Shown: positions 26,018-34,374 of the stretch, in pieces
Numbering within the stretch: the first letter of the stretch is position 1
Layout: each line of letters opens with the position of its first letter
Source: JACCYJ01 sp038198775
GTDB taxonomy: Bacteria > Actinomycetota > Actinomycetes > Propionibacteriales > Nocardioidaceae
Length of the DNA: 64,000 nucleotides
Reading direction: 5' to 3'
NCBI GenBank assembly: GCA_038198775.1
Contig: JBBPZV010000044.1
Location: forward strand, 1 to 64,000
The notes under the pieces: generated by a model
The model's input: the letters and a program-made list of their open reading frames with translations, nothing else
Told to the model about the DNA's origin: nothing
Databases searched by the model: none
Made by a program: the position numbers and the translations under genes

Positions 26018-26416
26018 TCAGCCGGTGGTGGTGGTGATGTGGGTGGCCACCCATTCGGTGATCTCGGTGGTCGTCGCCCCCGGGGTGAACACCTTCGCCA
26101 CCCCGGCCTCCTCGAGCAACGGGATGTCCGCGGCGGGGATGATGCCGCCGCCGAACACCACGATGTCGCGGGCGTCACGCTCGTCCAGCAGCGCGAGCAG
26201 CCGCTGGAACAACGTCATGTGCGCGCCGGAGAGCACCGACAGACCGATCGCGTCGGCGTCCTCTTGGATCGCGGTCTCCACGATCTGCTCGGGTGTCTGG
26301 TGCAGCCCTGTGTAGATCACCTCGTTGCCGGCGTCCCGCAGCGCCCGCGCCACCACCTTGGCACCACGGTCGTGGCCGTCGAGGCCCGGCTTGGCCACCA
26401 CGATCCGCCTGGGCAT
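26018..26416 (-). CDS. mcmA2: Methylmalonyl-CoA mutase small, B12-binding subunit
   Basis: 132-residue stand-alone cobalamin-binding domain, the usual length of split-mutase small subunits. The histidine that ligates cobalt is in GLDGHDRGAK near residues 10-19 (D-x-H-x2-G), with SVLSGAHM near 60-67 and VVFGGGIIP near 86-94 completing the nucleotide-loop site. ATG at 26414-26416 preceded by GGACGGAGA. Likely partner of the catalytic subunit at 1-1221, 25 kb away. It sits between pcrA and sucC, a common actinobacterial position, and the mutase product succinyl-CoA is the SucCD substrate. Confidence 0.93.
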   Translation of the reverse strand: MPRRIVVAKPGLDGHDRGAKVVARALRDAGNEVIYTGLHQTPEQIVETAIQEDADAIGLSVLSGAHMTLFQRLLALLDERDARDIVVFGGGIIPAADIPLLEEAGVAKVFTPGATTTEITEWVATHITTTTG

Positions 26417-26471
26417 GTGTCGTTCTCCGTCCTGCCGGTCCCGCGCTGCGCCGCAATCTAACCGAGGATCC

Positions 26472-28868
26472 TCACAGCTTCTCCAGCGGCGCGTAGCGCA
26501 GCAGCAGCCGCTTCACCCCGCCGGAGCCGAAGTCGACGCTGGCCACGCTCTTGTCCGAGCTGCCCTGCAGCGCCACCACGGTCCCCAGGCCGAACGAGTC
26601 GTGCACGACCCGGTCCCCGGGGCTCAGCTCCGGGACCGGCCTGGCGCCCGCGGAGCGCCCCTCCCGCGGCGGGCGCGGCTGGGCCAGCGTCCCGGCGCCG
26701 GTGTGCCACCTCGTCGTGGCCGCCGCCGTGCGCCGCCACTCCACCAGCTCGGCGGGCACCTCGTCGAGGAAACGCGACGCCGGGTTGGTCGCCGGGGCTC
26801 CCCACGCCGAGCGGGTGACGGCCCGCGAGAGGTAGAGCCGGGACTGGGCCCGGGTGACCCCGACGTAGGCGAGGCGGCGCTCCTCCTCCAACTCCTTGGG
26901 GTCGCCCAGCGACCGCTGGTGCGGGAACACCGAGTCCTCCAGCCCGGTGAGGAACACCACCGGGAACTCCAGCCCCTTGGCGGTGTGCAGCGTCATCAAC
27001 GTGACCACCCCGTCACCGTCCTCGGCGTCCGGGATCGAGTCGGAGTCGGCGACCAGTGCCACCCGCTCCAAGAAGGCCGGCAACGAGCCGCCTTCGACGT
27101 CACCGTCCTCGCCGAACCCGTCGTCGCGCTCTTGCACGTACTCCCGCGCCACCGCCACCAGCTCGGAGAGGTTCTCGACCCGCGACTCGTCCTGCGGGTC
27201 CGGTGACGCCTCCAGCTCGGCGAGGTAGCCGCTGCGCGCCAGCACCGCCTCCACGACGGCGTCCGCCGGTTCGCCGGCGGCCACTAGCCCGGTCAGCTCG
27301 TCGATCATCGCCACGAAGCCACCGATCGCGTTGGCCGAGCGGGTGGCGAGCCCGGGCACCTCGTCGACGCGTCGCAGGCCCTGCCAGAACGAGGCCCGTT
27401 CCCGCTCCGCGAAGGCGGCGACGCACGCCTCCGCGCGGTCTCCGATACCACGCTTGGGCACGTTGAGGATGCGGCGTAGGGACACCGAGTCGTCGGGGTT
27501 GACCAGCACGCGGAGGTACGCGAGCGCGTCCTTGACCTCGCGCCGCTCGTAGAACCGCAGCCCGCCGACGACCTTGTACGGCAGGCCGACGCGGATGAAC
27601 ACCTCCTCGAACACCCGGCTCTGCGCGTTGGTGCGGTAGAACACCGCGGCGTCGCCGGGCCGGGCGGCGCCCTCGTCGCCGAGCCGGTCGACCTCGTCGG
27701 CGACGAACTTCGCCTCGGAGTGCTCGTCGTCGGCGACGTAGCCCACCACGCGCGCTCCGGCGCCCGCGTCCGACCAGAGGTTCTTGGCCTTGCGGGCGGA
27801 GTTGCGGGAGATGATCGCGTTGGCGGTGGACAGGATCGTCTGCGTCGAGCGGTAGTTCTGCTCGAGCAGGATCGTGCGTGCGGTCGGGTAGTCGGTCTCG
27901 AACTCCATGATGTTGCGGATGTTTGCCCCCCGGAAGGCATAGATCGACTGGTCGGAGTCCCCGACGACCATCAGCTCGGCCGGCTCGGCGGCCGGTTCCG
28001 GCTCCGCCCCCGGCGCCGCCCCGACGACGTCCCCGTCGACGGTGCGGCGGGCGGCCAGTGGTGCGCACAGCTCGCGGACCAGCGCGTACTGCGCGTGGTT
28101 GGTGTCCTGGTACTCGTCGACGAGCACGTGCCGGAACCGCCGCCGGTAGCTCTCCCGGACCTCCGGGAACGCCTGCAGCAGGTGGACGGTGGTCATGATC
28201 AGGTCGTCGAAGTCGAGCGCGTTGGCCTCGCGCAGCCGTCGCTGGTAGCGCGCGTACGCCTCGGCGTACGTCTGCTCGAGGGAGTTCTCCGCCCTCTCGG
28301 CGGTCGACTCGTGGTCGAGCAGCTCGTTCTTGGCGTTGGACACCCAGTTGAGGACGGCGCGGGGGTTGTAGCGCTTCGGGTCCAGCTCCATGTCCCGGCA
28401 GACCAGCGTCATCAGCCGGCGAGAGTCCGCCTCGTCGTAGATCGAGAACGTCGACGAGTAGCCGAATCGTTTGATCTCGCGGCGCAGCAGGCGCACGCAG
28501 GCGGAGTGGAACGTCGACACCCACATGACGCGGGCCTTGCCGCCGACCAGGGCCGCCACCCGCTCGCGCATCTGCGCCGCCGCCTTGTTGGTGAACGTGA
28601 TCGCGAGGATCGATCCGGGGTGGGCGCCCCGAGAGACGATGAGCCAGGCGATCCGGCGGGTCAGCACCCGGGTCTTGCCCGAACCGGCCCCGGCAACCAC
28701 GAGCAACGGGGCGCCCTCGTGGACCACCGCCGCCCGCTGGGAGTCGTTCAGCCCCTCCAGCAGCGCCTCGGCGCGACGCCGGGACCAGCCCGGATCGTCA
28801 CCCGGCTCGGATCCGGGCTCGGCGAGCTCCCGCTCCGGGACGGCGGGTACGGGGAACGCGGCGGTCAT
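26472..28868 (-). CDS. pcrA: ATP-dependent DNA helicase PcrA/UvrD
   Basis: 798-residue superfamily 1A 3'-5' helicase used in nucleotide-excision and mismatch-type repair and in clearing stalled complexes. Motifs in order: Q-motif LNDSQRAAV near 40-48, Walker A AGAGSGKT near 59-66, motif Ia ITFTNKAAAQMRER near 90-103, Walker B DEYQDTN near 250-256, motif III VVGDSDQSIYAFRGA near 300-314, and motif V/VI LMTLHTAKGLEF plus YVGVTRAQSRLYLS in the second half. A C-terminal Tudor-like region (GDRVVHDSFGLGTVVAL) is the PcrA RNA-polymerase-binding module. No SOS box was seen upstream. Confidence 0.96.
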   Translation of the reverse strand: MTAAFPVPAVPERELAEPGSEPGDDPGWSRRRAEALLEGLNDSQRAAVVHEGAPLLVVAGAGSGKTRVLTRRIAWLIVSRGAHPGSILAITFTNKAAAQMRERVAALVGGKARVMWVSTFHSACVRLLRREIKRFGYSSTFSIYDEADSRRLMTLVCRDMELDPKRYNPRAVLNWVSNAKNELLDHESTAERAENSLEQTYAEAYARYQRRLREANALDFDDLIMTTVHLLQAFPEVRESYRRRFRHVLVDEYQDTNHAQYALVRELCAPLAARRTVDGDVVGAAPGAEPEPAAEPAELMVVGDSDQSIYAFRGANIRNIMEFETDYPTARTILLEQNYRSTQTILSTANAIISRNSARKAKNLWSDAGAGARVVGYVADDEHSEAKFVADEVDRLGDEGAARPGDAAVFYRTNAQSRVFEEVFIRVGLPYKVVGGLRFYERREVKDALAYLRVLVNPDDSVSLRRILNVPKRGIGDRAEACVAAFAERERASFWQGLRRVDEVPGLATRSANAIGGFVAMIDELTGLVAAGEPADAVVEAVLARSGYLAELEASPDPQDESRVENLSELVAVAREYVQERDDGFGEDGDVEGGSLPAFLERVALVADSDSIPDAEDGDGVVTLMTLHTAKGLEFPVVFLTGLEDSVFPHQRSLGDPKELEEERRLAYVGVTRAQSRLYLSRAVTRSAWGAPATNPASRFLDEVPAELVEWRRTAAATTRWHTGAGTLAQPRPPREGRSAGARPVPELSPGDRVVHDSFGLGTVVALQGSSDKSVASVDFGSGGVKRLLLRYAPLEKL

Positions 28869-28929
28869 CTCAGCGCCCAGCCTACTTTTCGGCCGGACAC
28901 TCGGGGTCGCCGACGGCAGGGCCCGCCGT

Positions 28930-28935
28930 TACCGT
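28930..28935 (+). promoter_or_regulatory. Putative -10 box (TACCGT) of leaderless transcript
   Basis: TACCGT followed by six nucleotides and the GTG start of the LmbE-type gene at 28942; no Shine-Dalgarno is present. Confidence 0.4.
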
Positions 28936-28941
28936 GACGCC

Positions 28942-29667
28942 GTGGCCGAACCCCTCCCCGACTCCGAGGTGGAGCGCGTCGTCGTGGTCACCGCGCATCC
29001 CGACGACGTCGACTTCGGCGCGGCCGGCACCGTGGCGACGTGGACGAGCGCCGGACTGGAGGTGACGTACCTCGTCTGCACCGACGGGCAGGCCGGTGGC
29101 TTCGACGACGACCTGGACCGATCCGAGATCCCCCGGATCCGGCGGGCCGAGCAGGAAGCCGCGGCCGCCGAGGTAGGTGTCCGCGATGTCCGGTTCCTCG
29201 GCCATGAGGACGGCGCGGTCGAGACGACGCCTGATCTGGTCCGCGAGATCACCCGGGTCATCCGGGACGTGGCGCCGCAGCGGGTGCTGGGGCCGAGCCC
29301 GGAGCGGGACTGGGCATTCCTGGGCCGCAGCCATCCCGATCACCTGGCGGTCGGCGAGGCGGTGGTCCGCGCGGTGTATCCGGTGGCGCGGAACCCCTAC
29401 GCGTTCCCGGAGCTGCGCCGCGAGGGGCTGGAGGCGTGGACGGTGCACGACCTGTGGCTGATGGGCCATCCCAGCGCTGCCCACGCGGTCAACGTGAGCG
29501 ACGTCTTCGAGCGCAAGCTGGCGGCGATCCTGTCGCACAAGAGCCAGCACCCCGATCCGGACCGGATAGAGCCGCGGATGCGGATGTTCCTCGGCGCCAA
29601 CGCCCGCAGCAACGGGCTCCCGGATGGTCGGCTGGCGGAGTCGTTCTTCGTCGTCCGCATCATGTGA
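28942..29667 (+). CDS. PIG-L/LmbE-family N-deacetylase
   Basis: 241-residue zinc deacetylase fold. The metal-binding motif AHPDD lies near residues 18-22 (H-x2-D-D) and the second metal histidine in SHPDHLAVGE near 131-140. The actinobacterial members include MshB (mycothiol synthesis) and Mca (mycothiol conjugate amidase). This protein is shorter than those, and which substrate it takes cannot be decided. GTG start at 28942, with TACCGT 6 nt upstream; an in-frame open stretch further upstream is antisense to pcrA and was rejected. Convergent with the GDPD gene (19-bp gap). Confidence 0.87.
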   Translation: MAEPLPDSEVERVVVVTAHPDDVDFGAAGTVATWTSAGLEVTYLVCTDGQAGGFDDDLDRSEIPRIRRAEQEAAAAEVGVRDVRFLGHEDGAVETTPDLVREITRVIRDVAPQRVLGPSPERDWAFLGRSHPDHLAVGEAVVRAVYPVARNPYAFPELRREGLEAWTVHDLWLMGHPSAAHAVNVSDVFERKLAAILSHKSQHPDPDRIEPRMRMFLGANARSNGLPDGRLAESFFVVRIM

Positions 29668-29686
29668 GCGCGCGACAGTCCGCAGG

Positions 29687-30721
29687 TCACGATGTCGCTG
29701 CGGCGACTACCCGGAGCCGCCGCCGCGGGCCGGCCCAGGCGGCCCGCGCGCTGACGGCCGTGTCGGGGTGGTCGCAGAAGACGCCGTCGACGCCGAGGTC
29801 GAACAGCGCGCGGTACTCCGCCGCCGCGTCGCCGTGGTCCGCGGGCCGGGGTCCCAGCCTCGACTCAGCGGGCAGGAAGCAGTTCTCGTTGCGCAGCGTC
29901 CAGACGTGCACCAGCAACCCGGCGTCGTGCGCGGCAGCGACCAGCCCCGTCCCCTCCCCCGACCGGCCACCGGGGTCGCGTGGGATCAGCAGCCCCTTGC
30001 TGACGCCGAGAGCCGCCGCGTACGTCGAGACCTCCCGCAGCCCGGCCGGCGTGAGCAGGTCGCCGTAGTCGCGTGGATCCCCTCCGTTGACGAAGTCCGC
30101 GGGGGCACCGCCGGCGGGGACCAGCTGCACCCTCGGCAGTCCGGAGGCGAGCCGGGCCATGCGGCGCAGGCACGACGGCTCGAAGGACTGCACGAACACC
30201 GGTGCTCCGGGCAGCAGCCCGACATGCCGGTGGAGCGATCTGGCCAGCGGCGCTTCCATCGCCAGGCCGATCGAGGCGGCGTACGAGGGGCACTTCAGCT
30301 CCGGGTAGACGCCGATCAGCCGCCCGGTGCGCCGACTCGCATCCCGTACCAGCGCCAGGATCTCGTCCAGGGTCGGCACCTGGTAGCGGCCGTCGTAGCC
30401 GGTGTTGCCGGGTCGCAGCTGCGGCAGCCGCTCGGTCGCCCGCAGCGTCCGCAGCTCAGCGAGCGTGAGATCCTCCACGAACCAGCCGGTCACCGTGCGC
30501 CCGTCGATGACCTTCGTCGTCCGCCGCTCGGTGAACTCCGCTCGCCGGGCGATGTCGGTGGTGGCCCCGATCTCGTTCTCTTGGCGCGCCACCAGGACGC
30601 CGTCCGCGGTCGGCACCAGGTCGGGCTCGACGAAGGCGGCCCCCAGCAAGGTGGCCAGCCGGTACGCCGGCAGGGTGTGCTCGGGCCGGTAGCCGCTCGC
30701 GCCCCGGTGCGCGATCACCAC
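29687..30721 (-). CDS. Glycerophosphodiester phosphodiesterase
   Basis: GDPD-family TIM barrel, about 344 residues, releasing an alcohol and glycerol-3-phosphate from glycerophosphodiesters. The signature VIAHRGASGYRPEHTLPAY opens the protein, and VEPDLVPTADGVLVARQE supplies the metal-binding acidic residues. The spacing ELKCPSY and a C-terminal GVDGVFCDHPD are typical of the longer GlpQ-like group. Start uncertain: GTG at 30719-30721 places the signature at residues 2-20, while an ATG at 30803-30805 would add 28 Arg-rich residues that do not look like a signal peptide. Without a signal the enzyme would be cytosolic. Confidence 0.85.
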   Translation of the reverse strand: MVIAHRGASGYRPEHTLPAYRLATLLGAAFVEPDLVPTADGVLVARQENEIGATTDIARRAEFTERRTTKVIDGRTVTGWFVEDLTLAELRTLRATERLPQLRPGNTGYDGRYQVPTLDEILALVRDASRRTGRLIGVYPELKCPSYAASIGLAMEAPLARSLHRHVGLLPGAPVFVQSFEPSCLRRMARLASGLPRVQLVPAGGAPADFVNGGDPRDYGDLLTPAGLREVSTYAAALGVSKGLLIPRDPGGRSGEGTGLVAAAHDAGLLVHVWTLRNENCFLPAESRLGPRPADHGDAAAEYRALFDLGVDGVFCDHPDTAVSARAAWAGPRRRLRVVAAATS

Positions 30722-30879
30722 GGGAAGTGGCCGGAGCGCCCCACGCCGGTAGTCAAGCCGACGACATCGGCGCCGCGGCCACACCACGGCGACGTGTCGG
30801 TGCACGCCCGGCGAACGGTTGCCCGGCGGGGTAAACGGTTCGCGCCAACCCCCGGCCCGCCCGTACCCTCGATCAAGCG

Positions 30880-32589
30880 ATGAAGGATCTCCCGCTCGCT
30901 GACCCGGGCACCCCAGACCTTCGCTCCCCCGGCCGCTACCTGCTCTTCTGCATGCGCGCGCAGGCGGGAGCGCTGAGTGGTGCCATCGCGTTCGGGATCG
31001 CCTGGATGGTCGCGCAGGCCGTGATGCCCGCGCTCATCGGCCGGGCCATCGACCAGGGCGTCGCCGCCAAGGACACCGGACGCCTGGCGTACTGGGCACT
31101 GCTGCTGCTGGCGGCGGGCATCGTGCAAGCGGTCACCGGGGTCATCCGGCACCGCTTCTCGGTGAGCCTGTGGCTGAACGCGGCGTACCGCACGGTGCAG
31201 CTGGTGAGCCGCAAGGCGGCCCAGCTGGGCGCCACCTTGCCCAAACGGGTGGCCACCGGTGAGGTGGTCAGCGTCGGCGCCAACGACGTCGCGCACATCG
31301 GCAACAGCGTCGACGCCCTGGGGCGGGCAGCCGGTGCGCTGGTGTCCTTCCTGGTGGTGGCGGCGATCATGTTGTCCGCGTCGCGGCCGCTGGGGCTGAT
31401 CGTGCTGATCGGGGTGCCGCTGCTGCTGATCGCCATCGGGCCGCTGCTGAAGCCGCTGCAGCAACGCAACCTCGCCGCCCGGGAGATGCAGGGCGAGCTC
31501 AACAACCTCGCCAGCGACATCGTCGGCGGGCTGCGGGTGCTGCGCGGCATCGGCGGCGAGGAGGTGTTCCACCGGCGTTACCAGGTCGAGTCGCAGCGGG
31601 TCCGTGCCGCCGGGGTGCTTGTGGCGCGACTGCAGTCGCTGCTCGACGCCTTCCAGATCCTGCTGCCCGGCATCTTCGTGGTCTTCGTGGTCTGGCTGGG
31701 GGCGCGGTTCGCCGCACAGGGCCGGATCAGCCCGGGCGAGCTGGTCGCGTTCTACGGGTACGCGGCGTTCCTCGTGCTGCCACTGCGCACCGCGACCGAG
31801 TTCGCCAACAAGCTGATCCGGGCCCGGGTTGCCGCCGGCCGGGTGATAGCGGTGCTGCGGTTGCAGCCGGAGATCACCGGCCCGGCCGACCCGGTTCCGG
31901 CACCCCGCGGCAACACGCTGGTCGACGCCGCGTCCGGTTTCGTCGCCACCGAGGGCCAGCTGACCGCGCTGGTCTCGGATGACCCCGACGAGGCGGTCGC
32001 GATCGCGGACCGGCTCGGGCGCTTCGCCGACGGTGACGTGACCCTGGCCGGCGTCCCGCTGGCGGCATTGGACCTGGATACCGTGCGGCGGCGCATAGTG
32101 GTGTCGGACACCGCCAGCACGTTGTTCTCCGGCCGGTTGCGCGACGAGTTGGACATCTCGGGCAGCGGCGCCACCGCGGTGCTCGACCGGGCCGTTCACA
32201 CCGCCTCGGCGGAGGACGCGCTGCAGGCGCTGCCCGGCGGCCTCGAGGCCCGGGTGGAAGAGCGCGGCCGGTCCTTCTCCGGTGGGCAACGGCAGCGCCT
32301 GGTGCTGGCGCGAGCGCTGGTCACCGCCCCCGACGTGTTGGTGCTCGTCGAGCCGACCTCTGCGGTGGACGCTCACACCGAGGCCCGCATCGCCGACCGG
32401 CTGCGCAGCGCCCGCTCCGGCCGTACGACCGTCGTCGTCACCGGCAGCCCGCTGCTGCTGGACCGCGTGGACCGGGTGGCGTTCGTCTGTGGCGGTGAGG
32501 TGGTGGCCGTGGGGTCACACCGGGAGCTGGTCGCCTCCGTGCCCGCCTACCGGCGCACCGTGACGCGCGGAGAGGAGGATGAGCGATGA
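30880..32589 (+). CDS. ABC exporter subunit with degenerate nucleotide-binding domain
   Basis: 569-residue half-transporter: six membrane segments (about 25-310), then an ATPase domain (about 345-565). The ATPase domain has lost key residues: the Walker A position reads LVSDDPDEAVAIADRLG with no GxxGxGK(S/T); the Q-loop position reads VVSDTASTLF without Gln; Walker B reads VLVLVEPTSAVD with Val for the metal Asp; and the H-loop position reads VVVTGSPLLL without His. The signature FSGGQRQRLVLARAL is intact. Alone it cannot bind ATP normally, but it can supply the signature to the partner's Walker A. TACCCT lies 10 nt before the ATG. Overlaps the partner gene as ATGA. Substrate unknown. Confidence 0.88.
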   Translation: MKDLPLADPGTPDLRSPGRYLLFCMRAQAGALSGAIAFGIAWMVAQAVMPALIGRAIDQGVAAKDTGRLAYWALLLLAAGIVQAVTGVIRHRFSVSLWLNAAYRTVQLVSRKAAQLGATLPKRVATGEVVSVGANDVAHIGNSVDALGRAAGALVSFLVVAAIMLSASRPLGLIVLIGVPLLLIAIGPLLKPLQQRNLAAREMQGELNNLASDIVGGLRVLRGIGGEEVFHRRYQVESQRVRAAGVLVARLQSLLDAFQILLPGIFVVFVVWLGARFAAQGRISPGELVAFYGYAAFLVLPLRTATEFANKLIRARVAAGRVIAVLRLQPEITGPADPVPAPRGNTLVDAASGFVATEGQLTALVSDDPDEAVAIADRLGRFADGDVTLAGVPLAALDLDTVRRRIVVSDTASTLFSGRLRDELDISGSGATAVLDRAVHTASAEDALQALPGGLEARVEERGRSFSGGQRQRLVLARALVTAPDVLVLVEPTSAVDAHTEARIADRLRSARSGRTTVVVTGSPLLLDRVDRVAFVCGGEVVAVGSHRELVASVPAYRRTVTRGEEDER

Positions 32590-34346
32590 GGGAGATCCTG
32601 CCCGTGGCGGACGCGCCCGACGTCCGCCGCTACGCCCGCCGGATCGCGCGGCGCCATCCCCGCGAGCTCGGCGCCTCGCTGGGGCTCCACGCGCTCGCTG
32701 CGATCGCGGGTCTCGCCGCGCCGCGACTGCTCGGCAGCCTGGTCGAGGAGGTCGCCCACGGCACCACGCGCAGCCACATCGACACCATCGCGCTGGTCAT
32801 CGCGGTCTTCCTGCTGGCACAGACCGTGCTCACCCGCTTCGCCCGCTACCTGTCCTTCCGGCTCGGCGAGAAGGTGCTGGCCGACCTGCGGGAGGACTTC
32901 GTCGAGCAGGCGCTGGCCTTGCCGGTGAGCACCGTGGAGCGAGCGGGCACCGGTGACCTGCTGACCCGGGCGTCCCGCGACGTCGACGCGCTCGGCTGGT
33001 CGGTGCGCTTCGCGGTGCCGGAGACACTGATCGCGATCATCACCACGCTGTTCACCGTGGCGGCCGCGCTGCTCGTCGGCGCCTGGGTCGCGGTGCCGCT
33101 GGTCCTCGGTGTCCCGATCCTGTGGGCCGGCACGCGCTGGTACCTCGCCCGGGCCAAGGCCGGCTACCTGCGCGAGAACGCGTCGTACGCCGAGATCAAC
33201 GCCACGCTCGCGGAGACCGTCGAGGGCGCGCGGACCGTCGACGCGCTGCGGCTCGGACCGCGGCGCCAGACCCGCATCGACGCCGACATCGCGGAGTCGT
33301 ACGCCGCCGAGCGCTACACGCTCTTCTTGCGCACGGTGTGGTTCCCGGTCGTCGAGACCGGCTACCTGATCCCCACGGTGGCCACGCTGCTGATCGGCGG
33401 CTGGCTGCACACCCGCGGGTACGCCTCGCTGGGCGAGGTGACCGCGGCTACGCTGTACGTCCAGCAGCTCATCGACCCGGTGGACCGGATCATCTCCTGG
33501 CTCGACGAGCTCCAGGTCGGCGGAGCCTCGCTGGCCCGGCTGCTCGGCGTCGCCCAGGTGCCGGACGACCGGACGCCCACCGGGCGGGAACCGGTTCACG
33601 CGGAGATCCAGGCCGCGGACGTCCGGTTCTCCTACCTCGAGGGGCGAGACGTCCTGCACGGGGTGGACCTGCAGCTGCGTCCCGGCGAGCGGCTGGCGAT
33701 GGTGGGACCCTCCGGTGCGGGCAAGTCGACGCTGGGGAGGCTGCTGGCGGGGATCCACCCGCCACGGACCGGCGAGGTCACGGTCGGGGACGTGGGACTC
33801 ACCGAGCTACCGCTGGACGACCTGCGCGGCCACGTCGCCCTCGTGACCCAGGAGCATCACGTCTTCGTGGGAACCTTGCGCGACAACCTCGCACTGGCGC
33901 TGGACCAGGCCGCCGACGACGACACGCTGCGGTGTGCCCTGGAGGCGGTCGACGCCTGGGAGTGGGTGGCGGCGCTCCCCGGCGGGTTCGACACCCGGGT
34001 CGGGTCCGGCGGCCGCCCCCTGACGCCGGCGCAGGCCCAGCAGATCGCGCTGGCACGGCTGGTGCTTGCCGACCCCCACACGCTGGTGCTGGACGAGGCG
34101 ACGTCGCTGATCGACCCTCGCGCCGCGCGCCATCTCGAGCGGTCGCTCGGCGCGGTGCTGTCTGGCCGGACGGTCGTCGCGATCGCGCACCGACTGCACA
34201 CCGCCCACGACGCCGACCGGGTCGCCGTGGTCGAGGACGGCAAGGTCAGCGAGATCGGCTCCCACGACGACCTGGTCGCCGCTGACGGCTCCTACTCCGC
34301 GCTGTGGCAGTCCTGGCACGGCGACGGCGTGGGCTCCCGGGGCTGA
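32586..34346 (+). CDS. ABC exporter subunit with catalytic Walker motifs and degenerate signature
   Basis: 586-residue half-transporter forming a heterodimer with the preceding protein. The membrane domain (about 15-320) has six segments. The ATPase domain carries Walker A GPSGAGKST near 377-385, Q-loop VTQEHHVF, Walker B VLDEATSLID and H-loop AIAHRL, but its signature is LTPAQAQQIALA instead of LSGGQ. Combined with the neighbour's intact signature this yields one complete ATP site and one dead site. ATG at 32586 overlaps the upstream stop. Confidence 0.92.
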   Translation: MREILPVADAPDVRRYARRIARRHPRELGASLGLHALAAIAGLAAPRLLGSLVEEVAHGTTRSHIDTIALVIAVFLLAQTVLTRFARYLSFRLGEKVLADLREDFVEQALALPVSTVERAGTGDLLTRASRDVDALGWSVRFAVPETLIAIITTLFTVAAALLVGAWVAVPLVLGVPILWAGTRWYLARAKAGYLRENASYAEINATLAETVEGARTVDALRLGPRRQTRIDADIAESYAAERYTLFLRTVWFPVVETGYLIPTVATLLIGGWLHTRGYASLGEVTAATLYVQQLIDPVDRIISWLDELQVGGASLARLLGVAQVPDDRTPTGREPVHAEIQAADVRFSYLEGRDVLHGVDLQLRPGERLAMVGPSGAGKSTLGRLLAGIHPPRTGEVTVGDVGLTELPLDDLRGHVALVTQEHHVFVGTLRDNLALALDQAADDDTLRCALEAVDAWEWVAALPGGFDTRVGSGGRPLTPAQAQQIALARLVLADPHTLVLDEATSLIDPRAARHLERSLGAVLSGRTVVAIAHRLHTAHDADRVAVVEDGKVSEIGSHDDLVAADGSYSALWQSWHGDGVGSRG

Positions 34347-34374
34347 TTTCCGGGTTGGTCAGGGCGCCGCCGGA

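Noticed and set aside
24297..26315. 672-codon open frame on the plus strand
   Set aside because: Antisense to sucD, sucC and the B12 subunit, and runs through repeat B; no recognisable domain.
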